Assembly (NCBI GenBank): GCA_964468725.1
Contig: CAYXVU010000094.1
Coordinates: forward strand, 1-21,652
Reading direction: 5' to 3'
Source: CAYXVU01 sp964468725
Lineage (GTDB): Bacteria > Acidobacteriota > Blastocatellia > UBA7656
DNA length: 21,652 bases
Positions 7,304 to 14,585 of the stretch are shown here, one piece after another. Positions within the stretch are counted from its first letter, which is position 1. Each line of letters begins with the position of its first letter. The notes below the pieces were generated by a model that saw only the letters and a program-made list of their open reading frames with translations, did no database searches and had not been told where the DNA came from. A program made the translations under genes and the position numbers.

Positions 7304-8335
7304 TCATATCTGTTGTTTTTCGGTTGTCCATTCTAGACAAGCGATGGCCCGTTTCAATGCTTCGTTGTTTACCCAGGGCTCAAGGGCAAGGGAGATGAGT
7401 CTATGTTGCAAGGTGTCACGTTCAGCAACCTCTTGATGGGTGAGCTTCTTTACATAGTTGGGGGGGGGCAGATTGGGTTGGCGCATATCTGCCGTCGCGG
7501 TTAGGGATGAGTTTGGTTCAGGCTCGATGAGCGATTGTTTCGCAGCCCTCCATTTCATCAGGTGAGTCACCGTGCCGTGCTTTGAGATCGGCAGGTTACG
7601 GCGGGTGGCCTGATGGTCACGATGATAGAAGGGAAAGACGTTGGGCGATGGCGCTGTTGCCCTTCGACTCAGCGATATGACTGACCGAGAGGGCTGCAAG
7701 GGTTCAACCGTTCGGGGGGTCGCTTGTCGGGCTGAGAACCTTTGCCATAGAGACAGATTGCGGCAGAGGTTAGCGGCTTCAAGAGATTGCCGATGATATT
7801 CGTTATCAGTTACCGCGACTGTGCACTCTTTAACATAATCAACAGATTGATTGAGCCAAAAAGTTTTGAATTGAGTTATCAAACTAGGCAGGTTTTCAAT
7901 CTGGCTGAGCTGTTGTAACGGGTCAACCGCAAAGGATAACCATAGAAGCAACATTTTCTCTGCCTGATTCTGAACCCAGAGATTAGGCAGGTTCGTCGGG
8001 CGGTTGATCTTGGAGTCGCCCAAGTCACAAAGCCGTGAATTGGTATCGCTCCACTGTGGGTACTGGAATCCTTCGTTCATCACCAACCTGTGCGTCAGTC
8101 GCCACTCTACGGCTTGCGTGTTGAGCAACTCAATAAATGGTTTGAAAAGGGTGAGTGATTTTGCCTCCCCCTTCAGATCAGTAGTTTCTGCCAATAAAAA
8201 CCACTGCTGGAGGAGTCTTTGCTGTGAAACTCCTGAGCGGTTTCGGCATCCTTGTAATGGGAAAAACGCGTGCAAACCGAATGAGGATGTTTCTAGCAGG
8301 CGATGATTGGTACGGATGTTCGTGGTGTTGGTCAT
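7304..8335 (-). CDS. Unrecognised 343-residue protein
   Basis: I do not recognise this gene. It is a long open frame on the minus strand, from ATG 8335 (GGAG eight bases upstream) to TGA 7306-7304. An in-frame TTG at 8422 would add 29 residues (AHPQLRHLPPALWQAA) and cannot be ruled out. There is no signal peptide or clear membrane segment. The first ~190 residues are rich in Leu, Trp, Gln and Asn and look helical (LLLWLSFAVDPLQQL, LITQFKTFWLNQSVDYV). The middle (about 200-310) is Ser/Pro/Arg-rich and probably disordered; the last ~50 residues are helical and charged. Composition differs from neighbouring genes and no enzyme motif is visible. A run of nine Cs encodes the PPP near the C-terminus. 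It is isolated between a terminator and a near-empty stretch, consistent with acquired DNA, though no mobile-element gene is seen. Confidence 0.55.
   Translation of the reverse strand: MTNTTNIRTNHRLLETSSFGLHAFFPLQGCRNRSGVSQQRLLQQWFLLAETTDLKGEAKSLTLFKPFIELLNTQAVEWRLTHRLVMNEGFQYPQWSDTNSRLCDLGDSKINRPTNLPNLWVQNQAEKMLLLWLSFAVDPLQQLSQIENLPSLITQFKTFWLNQSVDYVKECTVAVTDNEYHRQSLEAANLCRNLSLWQRFSARQATPRTVEPLQPSRSVISLSRRATAPSPNVFPFYHRDHQATRRNLPISKHGTVTHLMKWRAAKQSLIEPEPNSSLTATADMRQPNLPPPNYVKKLTHQEVAERDTLQHRLISLALEPWVNNEALKRAIACLEWTTEKQQI
7460..7468 (-). repeat. Nine-base G/C homopolymer within the unknown gene
   Basis: Nine consecutive Gs on the plus strand (C9 on the coding strand) encode Leu-Pro-Pro-Pro about 52 codons before the stop. 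Such tracts slip in replication and are also a frequent sequencing-error site. Confidence 0.9.
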
Positions 8336-8367
8336 ATCTGTGGCTCCGTTCCGCTCCTCCATCCCTT

Positions 8368-8496
8368 CTATGGCAGCTTGCCATAACGCTGGCGGCAGGT
8401 GTCGAAGTTGAGGGTGTGCCAATCTGCCGTGACGGCGGCCTTGTCATAGTTGTTAGCCAAGATCAATCGACTGGCAATTTCGTATTCTTGACTCAT
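8368..8496 (-). CDS. Possible 42-residue small protein
   Basis: A short open frame starting MSQEYEIASRLILANN and ending CRQRYGKLP. Its stop is 32 bases before the ATG of the 343-residue gene, in the same direction. There is no clear Shine-Dalgarno site, but its ATG overlaps the TGA of the preceding 37-codon frame (ATGA), which could couple translation. The frame stays open for 14 codons upstream of the ATG, so it might instead be the remnant of a longer gene. No family recognised. Confidence 0.3.
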   Translation of the reverse strand: MSQEYEIASRLILANNYDKAAVTADWHTLNFDTCRQRYGKLP

Positions 8497-8606
8497 GCGT
8501 CGCTGCAAGACCTGACTCTGTAAGTGTTGGACTGCCCATCATTTTGATAGCGAAGTTGATTGCCAGACAACACGCAAATTACAAAGGCCTGATTGGAAAC
8601 CCTCAT
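8493..8606 (-). CDS. Possible 37-residue small protein
   Basis: A short open frame, MRVSNQAFVICVLSGNQLRY to CSDA, whose stop TGA overlaps the start of the next small frame by an ATGA. No convincing ribosome-binding site precedes it. At this length an open frame can occur by chance; the only positive argument is the order of three same-direction frames ending in the 343-residue gene. Confidence 0.2.
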   Translation of the reverse strand: MRVSNQAFVICVLSGNQLRYQNDGQSNTYRVRSCSDA

Positions 8607-9039
8607 TGTCAATTAAACCCGATCAGATTGTTGGCACGGGGATGCTCCGTCCAATAAATCGTCGAACGTGCGAAGCATTGTACTACGCAGCAACTTGAAA
8701 GCAAGTTAAAATCTGCGAACCGACGAAACGGTTAATAATGACCGAACAATCACTTTCCCGACACGGCCATTCAGTTTTCTTTGGGGCAGGGTTGCCAAAT
8801 GAAAATGGACGCGGAGGCGACGGATCTTCACGGATCAAGCGAGCCGATGTGTGCTTCTTTATCCTCTCTGTATCCAATCCTGCCCGATGACGGGATGACC
8901 CTGCTACCCCATCGCCCTAGATGAGATTCAAAATGGTAATGGATTGAAATGGGTTGGTGACTTTGTTAGTGTTGTCGCGCTCCTAGCTTTCGAATGGCCG
9001 TGCGCTTGATTTTTGGGTGAAAGGTTTTCGCGCTCCACC
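8607..9039. other. Stretch without a supported gene
   Basis: About 430 bases. Frames present (for example the minus-strand frame 8683-8877) show no ribosome-binding site, domain or protein-like composition. I see no tRNA, terminator-grade hairpin or repeat. It must carry the promoter of the TPR gene at its right end and probably the promoter of the leftward unknown genes at its left end. Confidence 0.5.
8944..8972 (+). promoter_or_regulatory. Candidate sigma70-type promoter of the TPR gene
   Basis: TTGAAA (8944-8949) and TAGTGT (8967-8972) are separated by 17 bases, about 67 bases before ATG 9040. The -35 matches consensus at five of six positions; the -10 is poor. Confidence 0.25.
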
Positions 9040-10180
9040 ATGATAAAAAGATTAATTGCCATCTGTATTTTCTGCCTGGGTTTCAGCCTGCAAGGTTATG
9101 CTCAAGAGATCAAATCCCCGATCCGCGATGCCAGCCCTACAACCGATGCTCATATGCCGATTATCCAAGCCGGAATCGCCTTGCANNNNNNNNNNCCGGG
9201 AAGCTGCCGTTGATGGCCACGGCCACCGAATCGCCTTGCACGATCAGGGAAGATACGATGATGCCATCAAGAAGTATCAACAAGTTTTAGCAGCAAACCC
9301 CGACGATGTATTGGCACTTTACGAGATGGGCTATGCCTATTCTGCCAAAAAGGATTACCGAAAAAGTTTAGAGATTGCTTATCAAGGCGCGACCTATAAA
9401 TCGAAACATCTGGCGAGTTTTTATGTCTTGATAGGTAATGCCCTCGATAATCTCAATGAGTCAGACAAAGCGCTCAAGGTGTATCAGACCGCCCTGATAT
9501 GGTATCCCGACAATGCGCTGCTGCGATTCAATCTGGGGGTTACCCAACTGCGTCTCAATAAACTTGCCGAGGCGAAAGTGAGCATGAAACAGACGATGAT
9601 GGCTGATCCGAATTATCGCAGCAGCCATTACTTTCTCAGCCAATTGTATTACCAAGAGAATTACACGCTTCCGGCCATCATGGCGTTGTGTCGGTTTTTA
9701 CAAGTTGAGCCTCGGTCGCAGCGCTCGGCTCCTGCATTGCAGGCATTAAAAGTGATCGTGCAAGGCGGCGCTCAGAAGAACGAAAAAGGTCAAACCCACA
9801 TTACTGTCAATCCCAACACCAAGACGGAGGAAGGCGATTTCGCCGCCCTTGAATTGAGCCTCGCCATTCTCGGATCAACGCGTTCACTCGAAAAATTTAG
9901 AGACAAAACGGATGCCCAATGGTTCGCTTATTGTCTGGTATTCCTGTTCGAGATGATGAACGAGAAATCGGATAGCGCCAAAGGGTCAGGCTTTGCCTGG
10001 AATTATTACCGCCCCTATTTTCTGGAGATGGTCAGGCTCCATCACGTTGAAACTTTCGCTTACTTCATTCAGCAGAGCGACAATTCGCCGGAATGCATAC
10101 GCTGGCTTGAACAGAACCCCGCAAAGGTAGAAGCCTTCCTTGCTTGGTCGAAAGATTTTATCTGGTATAACGGACGCTAA
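9040..10180 (+). CDS. Secreted TPR-repeat protein, frame broken by an assembly gap
   Basis: Read literally, the frame that starts MIKRLIAICIFCLGFSL at 9040 runs into ten Ns and is shifted against the downstream frame. Deleting the 55 bases 9186-9240 (the Ns, 32 extra bases and a second copy of a 13-base sequence) joins both frames exactly and yields a 361-residue protein reading IIQAGIALHDQGRYDD across the seam, which is a normal TPR helix. I therefore regard the gene as intact in the organism. Residues 1-21 are a signal peptide (QGYAQ cleavage region). About four TPR units follow at roughly 40-205 (ALHDQGRYDDAIKKYQQVL; ALDNLNESDKALKVYQTAL; NKLAEAKVSMKQTM). The C-terminal ~150 residues are helical and unrecognised. 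Likely a periplasmic scaffold for protein-protein contacts; the partner is unknown. Confidence 0.8.
9173..9240 (+). repeat. 13-base duplication flanking the scaffold gap
   Basis: GAATCGCCTTGCA occurs at 9173-9185, directly before the Ns, and again at 9228-9240. Between the Ns and the second copy lie 32 bases that are about 72% GC and do not continue the protein. This is the signature of two overlapping contigs joined without recognising the overlap, with a foreign tail on one end. Confidence 0.85.
9186..9195. other. Scaffold gap (10 Ns)
   Basis: Ten Ns, the placeholder written when contigs are joined without sequence. The true gap size is unknown and, by the frame argument, is probably negative (the contigs overlap). 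Confidence 0.99.
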
Positions 10181-10218
10181 GAAGCTTGTCTCGGACGGTT
10201 TCCTGATCGCAGATACGC

Positions 10219-10248
10219 AAACGGTGCGGGTCTTACCGCGCACCGTTT
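10219..10248. terminator. Hairpin between convergent genes
   Basis: AAACGGTGCG (10219-10228) pairs with CGCACCGTTT (10239-10248); inside, GGT and ACC extend the stem around CTT. On the plus strand GTCTTTATCTT follows, a loose T-rich tail. It lies between the TPR stop at 10180 and the leftward gene ending at 10284, so it may serve both directions. Confidence 0.6.
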
Positions 10249-10283
10249 GTCTTTATCTTGCCTGATGGATTGGCTCAACAAGA

Positions 10284-11960
10284 TCAATAACCGTTGATGG
10301 CCTTGAAGGTCGGACCGACGATATGAGCTTCGCTCAGGTGTGCTGGGTCTCTGCGAGCCGCTTCAATATGACGGAAACCGGCTCGATAAATCACCACGAT
10401 GTCGCTGTTGTCCACTGCCTCGCCGGTGACGAATTGATCCCAATCGGCTTCCGTAGCCGAACCGGTTGAGTTGTGCCCGTCGTCTAGTTCTGTGCTGCGG
10501 AACGCGAGGATCCAGACATCGCCGCGCGCATAGGTGTCGGCAATTCCGTCATCCTCTCCCTGCACGATTTGATAGGTCGCGCCGGTCGCCTGATTCTTCA
10601 CATATAGGGTGTTGTTCTCCGGTGTGGCGCTGCGAGTCAGTTTGATCTCCGACGAGATGGCGTGTGGCCATGATCGTAAACCCGGCCCGGTGACGAAATT
10701 ATTGGCAGAGGTTTCGATGTCAAAATCGAAACGCCAATAGACATGGTGGTTATGGGCGTTGCAGATGCAAGAATTGGTCACGCCGCCAAACCCGAAGATC
10801 GGCAGTATGGTTCCGTCTACGTTGAACTCCCATTTGCTCACATAGCGATACCATCCCGCCTGCATCTCGCTGACGAAGATGGCTTTCGTTCCGTCCACAT
10901 AGCCGCCGACGCCGAGAAAATTCCCCGTATCGGTTCCGTTGTCGAGGATTGTTTGCGGCGGCGTCGCACAGGGTGACTGGCAGACATTGAATCCGGGGGT
11001 GACGGTGGTGCCGCTCGATACCAATGAGCCTTCTTGCCATTGCCAATCGCGGAAAGGCCCACAGGCATCGCCCTCATATTGTACGTTAAGGATCGGCGCG
11101 TGTGCGCGTCGGAGAACCATCTTGCCGCGATAGGTGACATCACGCAATTCGACGCCGGAGCCTCGCGTTCCCGATGAGGCTGCCGGACGAATGGCCAGAA
11201 AACTCCAGATCGTCGTTGCCCCCTGCGTAACCTGCACTTGAAATTGTCCGGCTGTGCCGCGTGAGGTGGTGCTCTGTCCTGCGCTCGGCGAACCGCAGGC
11301 GGTCGGGGCTGAAGAGGAAGATTTCGGAGATCCGCCCGCAAATCGCAACACCGTCTTTCGAGTCAGATTGATGCCGACGATTTCCGGAGACGGTTGCGCG
11401 ACCGGCGAGCGCAGTCCAACCAAAATCGTTCTCTCCTTCGTGTTCTCCAACACCGGCGGCATAGGTTGGTAAGCCTTCACCTTTCCCTGTTTGAGCAACG
11501 CGCCATACGTCCTATCGTCAGAGAGTATTTTTACTGCTTCGTCAAACTCCTCTTGATTGAAGACGCTCGGCTGTTCAGTGAGCAAGCGGGTTTGCACTGT
11601 CGAATTGCCAAAGATGCCTTCGACGGAAAGGGCGCGGTTGGATTCGTAATCGTAAGCAATTGCCCGATAGGCGGTCGGCGGCGGCGTCGCGGGCAATGAT
11701 TTGTCATCATTGTCAACCAACTCGAAAGAGATGATCCGCCTGCGCGGCCCTTTGATGTATTCCCGGACGCTGGCCTGGTTGAGCAGGGCCGTTTGTGTCG
11801 CTGCGATGGTTTCTTGACTTGGCCCCCATGAAGACACCTCAATGCGTACCGGCTCATTCGAGATTTGTTTCGCGCCGACACTCATGATGGGAGGGGATGA
11901 GAGCAACAGTAGACTCAATACCAGCAGGGTTGATGTGGGGTACACCCAAACCTTTCGCAT
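10284..11960 (-). CDS. Secreted copper-amine-oxidase-like protein, divergent
   Basis: 558 residues with a signal peptide at 1-30 (TLLVLSLLLL core). Copper amine oxidases use copper and a self-made quinone (TPQ) from a Tyr to oxidise primary amines to aldehydes, NH3 and H2O2. Residues ~37-205 resemble the small N2/N3 domains. From ~265 the catalytic beta-sandwich is recognisable: LRDVTYRGKMVLRRA, a candidate catalytic Asp (D305 in FRDWQWQEG), WYRYVSKWEFNVDGTI at 370-385, the copper pair H403/H405 in HNHHVYWRFDFDIE and the third copper ligand H531 in IYRAGFRHIE. The TPQ Tyr would be Y371, but the usual Asn-Tyr-Asp/Glu is Trp-Tyr-Arg here, so cofactor formation is uncertain. The protein is shorter than typical enzymes (about 640-750). 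Start fixed by a strong Shine-Dalgarno site five bases upstream. Family assignment is by motif alignment from memory. Confidence 0.7.
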   Translation of the reverse strand: MRKVWVYPTSTLLVLSLLLLSSPPIMSVGAKQISNEPVRIEVSSWGPSQETIAATQTALLNQASVREYIKGPRRRIISFELVDNDDKSLPATPPPTAYRAIAYDYESNRALSVEGIFGNSTVQTRLLTEQPSVFNQEEFDEAVKILSDDRTYGALLKQGKVKAYQPMPPVLENTKERTILVGLRSPVAQPSPEIVGINLTRKTVLRFAGGSPKSSSSAPTACGSPSAGQSTTSRGTAGQFQVQVTQGATTIWSFLAIRPAASSGTRGSGVELRDVTYRGKMVLRRAHAPILNVQYEGDACGPFRDWQWQEGSLVSSGTTVTPGFNVCQSPCATPPQTILDNGTDTGNFLGVGGYVDGTKAIFVSEMQAGWYRYVSKWEFNVDGTILPIFGFGGVTNSCICNAHNHHVYWRFDFDIETSANNFVTGPGLRSWPHAISSEIKLTRSATPENNTLYVKNQATGATYQIVQGEDDGIADTYARGDVWILAFRSTELDDGHNSTGSATEADWDQFVTGEAVDNSDIVVIYRAGFRHIEAARRDPAHLSEAHIVGPTFKAINGY

Positions 11961-11965
11961 ATCGT

Positions 11966-11972
11966 CCTCCTC
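11966..11972 (-). promoter_or_regulatory. Ribosome-binding site of the amine-oxidase-like gene
   Basis: On the minus strand GAGGAGG lies five bases before the ATG at 11960, a near-consensus Shine-Dalgarno site that fixes the start. Confidence 0.8.
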
Positions 11973-12065
11973 GGTTTTTTGTTTGTGACTTTGATGTGAG
12001 AGCTAAAATTAAATCGCAAAACCGGCAGATGCACAACAGAATTTCCGAAGCCAAAGTTGGTGTGG

Positions 12066-12094
12066 TTGAAAATCGCTCATCCATCGGGTAGAGT
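12066..12094 (+). promoter_or_regulatory. Candidate promoter heading the glycan gene cluster
   Basis: TTGAAA (12066-12071), a 17-base spacer and TAGAGT (12089-12094) match consensus at 5/6 and 4/6 positions. Only 14 bases separate the -10 box from ATG 12109, so a transcript would begin about eight bases before the start codon. That agrees with the absence of a Shine-Dalgarno site there. Confidence 0.4.
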
Positions 12095-12108
12095 CCTTGT
12101 CTTTTGTT

Positions 12109-13788
12109 ATGAGCAAAAAAGTACTCTTCATCGGTTTGGACGGAGGAACGTTTGATGTTCTTGATCCGTTCATTGCATCTGGCTGGATGCCGCGCCTCCA
12201 ACGATTCATCAGCGGAGGGGTGCGCGGGCCGTTGGAAACGACGATCCCCCCGATTACGCCAACTGCTTGGGTCTCCTGTGTGACGGGTCTCAATCCCGGC
12301 AAACACGGCGTCTTCGAATTTCTCTTGCGCCGCAAAGGGAGCGGGGAATTGCCCGATGTTCCCGTCAGTTCGAACGTGCGGGACGGAATGCCCTTTTGGG
12401 ATGTTCTCGGTCAATTGGGAAAACAGGCGATTGTGACCAACCTGCCCTGTACCTATCCGCCGAAGATGGTGAATGGTTTGATGGTTGCCGATTTTCTGAC
12501 GCCGCGTGGCCGCAAAGACTTCACCTTTCCCGCGTCGTTGCGTGAGGAGTTGGAATCGCGCTTCGGCGAATATCAACTCTATATCACGGAAGTTTACTCG
12601 CCCGGCAACGTGGATAAGATTCTCGATCAACTCTTTGCCGAGTTAGAGTACAAGACCAAAGTCAATCTCTACTTGATGAAGCAGTATGATTGGGATGTCT
12701 TCACGACTCACTATTGGAGTACAGATCGGTTTCAGCATGAGTTGTGGCACTTGATTGACCGCACCCATCCTTTCTTCAATGCCAAAGAGTATGAAGCCCA
12801 TCGCCAGCGCATCGAAGAGTTTTGGCGCGCGGTGGATACGACGCTCGGCACACTCTTTGACGCCGTCGGCGAAGAGACGACGATCTTCATGGCATCGGAT
12901 CATGGGTTTGGGCCGATTAAAAAATTTCTCTGTTTCAATGTTTGGTTGCTCAACGAAGGGCTATTGGTTCTTAAACGTGATGCAATGACGCGCTTCAAAA
13001 AGGCGCTCTTTCGCTTAGGGCTGACGCCCGATTTCGGCTATCGCACCGCCATGAAATTGGGGCTCGCGCATTTGCGATTGTCGGTCGGCGTGACCAATCG
13101 CTCGCAACTGATGAAACTGGCCAATCAACTGATGCTTTCGCTCGAAGACGTTGATTGGTCACGCACGACCGCATTTTCAAAAGGCAATTACGGACAGATC
13201 TTCATCAATCTGAAAGGGCGTGAAAAGTTCGGCATCGTCGAACCCGGGGCCGAATACGAACAGGTGATGGAGACGATCAGCGAAAAGCTGCGAAGTTTGC
13301 AAGACCCGGATACGGGGGAAGCTCTCATCGGCCCCATCTGGCGACGCGAAGACCTCTATACCGGCCCGCGCACCGAAGAGTCACCTGATTTGCAATTCCT
13401 GCCGAGTGATATGACTAACAAACCATTGGGCACTCTCGATATGACCTCGAATAAGTTCATCACCCCGGTTTACGGCAATTCGGGCGATCATCGCATGCAT
13501 GGAATCTTTATTGCTGGTGGTCCGCAGGTGCGAAAAGGGATTCAGGTGCAAAACGCTCGCATCATTGATTATGCGCCGACGATCCTGCACACCTTCGGCG
13601 TCGAAGTGCCTGCCGAAATGGATGGCCGCGTGCTCGAAGAGATTTTTACGACGGATTACATGGCGCAAAACCCGGTTCGCATCTCTTCCGCTTCCAACTA
13701 TGTCGAAGCCAGTGGCGCGGTAACCATGACGGATGAAGAGAGTGAAGAGATACGCGAGCGTTTGAAGAGCCTCGGATATTTAGGGTGA
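12109..13788 (+). CDS. AlkP-superfamily phosphohydrolase/phosphotransferase
   Basis: 559 residues, related to type I phosphodiesterase/nucleotide pyrophosphatase proteins (the group described as predicted phosphohydrolases or phosphomutases). Two-metal alkaline phosphatase chemistry is indicated: metal ligand D11 in FIGLDGGTFD, a Thr nucleophile region in PPITPTAW (T52) followed by VTGLNPGKHG, D206 and H210 in STDRFQHELWH, D264/H265 in ASDHGFGP, and H464 in GDHRMHGIFIAGGP. The protein ends RLKSLGYLG, a tail common in such proteins. No signal peptide is visible, so it is probably cytosolic. It is first in a run of glycan genes, so a phosphate-containing lipid carrier or glycan intermediate is a reasonable but unproven substrate. 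The in-frame TTG at 12097 is a less likely start. Confidence 0.85.
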   Translation: MSKKVLFIGLDGGTFDVLDPFIASGWMPRLQRFISGGVRGPLETTIPPITPTAWVSCVTGLNPGKHGVFEFLLRRKGSGELPDVPVSSNVRDGMPFWDVLGQLGKQAIVTNLPCTYPPKMVNGLMVADFLTPRGRKDFTFPASLREELESRFGEYQLYITEVYSPGNVDKILDQLFAELEYKTKVNLYLMKQYDWDVFTTHYWSTDRFQHELWHLIDRTHPFFNAKEYEAHRQRIEEFWRAVDTTLGTLFDAVGEETTIFMASDHGFGPIKKFLCFNVWLLNEGLLVLKRDAMTRFKKALFRLGLTPDFGYRTAMKLGLAHLRLSVGVTNRSQLMKLANQLMLSLEDVDWSRTTAFSKGNYGQIFINLKGREKFGIVEPGAEYEQVMETISEKLRSLQDPDTGEALIGPIWRREDLYTGPRTEESPDLQFLPSDMTNKPLGTLDMTSNKFITPVYGNSGDHRMHGIFIAGGPQVRKGIQVQNARIIDYAPTILHTFGVEVPAEMDGRVLEEIFTTDYMAQNPVRISSASNYVEASGAVTMTDEESEEIRERLKSLGYLG

Positions 13789-13864
13789 ACGAGGAAGGCT
13801 GGGGTGAAAGAGATGACCAAAGGCGATTTCACCCATCATCAATCAACCCCCGTCAATTGAGTTT

Positions 13865-14581
13865 ATGGCATCGGAAAGCATCTCAGCGGTTCTCCCGGCT
13901 TACAATGAAGAGGAGAACATTGAAAAAGCAACGCGCGAATTGGCCGCCGTGCTGCAATCGCTCCAACTGCGCGCTTGGGAAGTCATCGTTGTCAATGACG
14001 GCTCGACAGACCACACAGGCGAAATTGCTGATCGGTTGGCGGCAGAGGATACCGAACACATTCGCGTCTTTCATCACCATCCGAACCTCGGTTATGCGGC
14101 GGCTTTGAAGACGGGCTTTACAAGCGCGCGCCACTCGCTGATCTTTTACACCGATTCGGACAATCAATTCGATGTCAAAGAACTAACGCATCTATTGCCG
14201 CTCATCTCTGAAGCCGACATTGTCTGTGGCTTTCGCATCTATCGCTTCGATCCGTTGACGAGATTAGTGCTCTCTTGGGGATTCAATCTGCTTGTCCGCA
14301 TCGTCTTTCGCATCAATGTTCACGATGTGGATTGCGCGTTCAAACTCTTTCGCCGCGAAGTCTTTGACAAAATTGAGATTGAATCGAAGAAGTTCTTCGT
14401 TGATGCGGAGATTCTGGCGAAAGCGAAGTACTTTGGCTTCAAACTGGTCGAAGTCGGAGTACGCCACTATCCGCGCACGGCGGGGCGTTCAACCGTGCGT
14501 GCCAGTCACATCATTTCGACGCTCAAAGAATTAGCGCAAATCTGGGTCAACATCCACTCCAAACCGCGCGGGAAGTCTTAA
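13865..14581 (+). CDS. GT2 glycosyltransferase, polyprenyl-phosphate sugar synthase type
   Basis: 238 residues. GT-A fold family 2 enzymes of this size resemble dolichol/undecaprenyl-phosphate mannose or glucose synthases, which load a sugar from a nucleotide donor onto a membrane lipid phosphate in the cytosol. Motifs: AVLPAYNEEENIE at the N-terminus, VNDGSTDHTGE (D45-D49), NLGYAAALKTGF, the metal-binding YTDSDNQFD (D96, D98) and DCAFKLFRREVF. No C-terminal membrane segments follow. The next gene begins four bases after the stop. Such lipid-linked sugars are the donors used by GT-C enzymes like those encoded downstream, a coherent pairing; the sugar itself is not predictable. Confidence 0.88.
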   Translation: MASESISAVLPAYNEEENIEKATRELAAVLQSLQLRAWEVIVVNDGSTDHTGEIADRLAAEDTEHIRVFHHHPNLGYAAALKTGFTSARHSLIFYTDSDNQFDVKELTHLLPLISEADIVCGFRIYRFDPLTRLVLSWGFNLLVRIVFRINVHDVDCAFKLFRREVFDKIEIESKKFFVDAEILAKAKYFGFKLVEVGVRHYPRTAGRSTVRASHIISTLKELAQIWVNIHSKPRGKS

Positions 14582-14585
14582 CCGA

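Noticed and set aside
7225..7335. Plus-strand frame reading KRFVDILNNELQIDPP and on to a TAG, protein-like in character
   Set aside because: It has no start codon or ribosome-binding site, begins inside the T-run of the terminator, overlaps the end of the minus-strand gene, and 37 open codons can occur by chance. It could be a gene remnant but cannot be supported.
8615..8640. A TTGACA on the minus strand as promoter of the leftward small frames
   Set aside because: The nearest -10-like TGTAAT is 23 bases away, too far for a sigma70 promoter, and the first ATG lies directly after the hexamer.
8683..8877. Minus-strand frame of 64 codons in the empty stretch
   Set aside because: No ribosome-binding site, Pro/Arg-rich shadow-like composition and no link to a neighbour.
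11854..12630. Minus-strand frame of 258 codons over the intergenic region and the 5' end of the AlkP gene
   Set aside because: Most of it is antisense to conserved AlkP motifs, and it runs into the amine-oxidase-like gene. The sequence is not protein-like.
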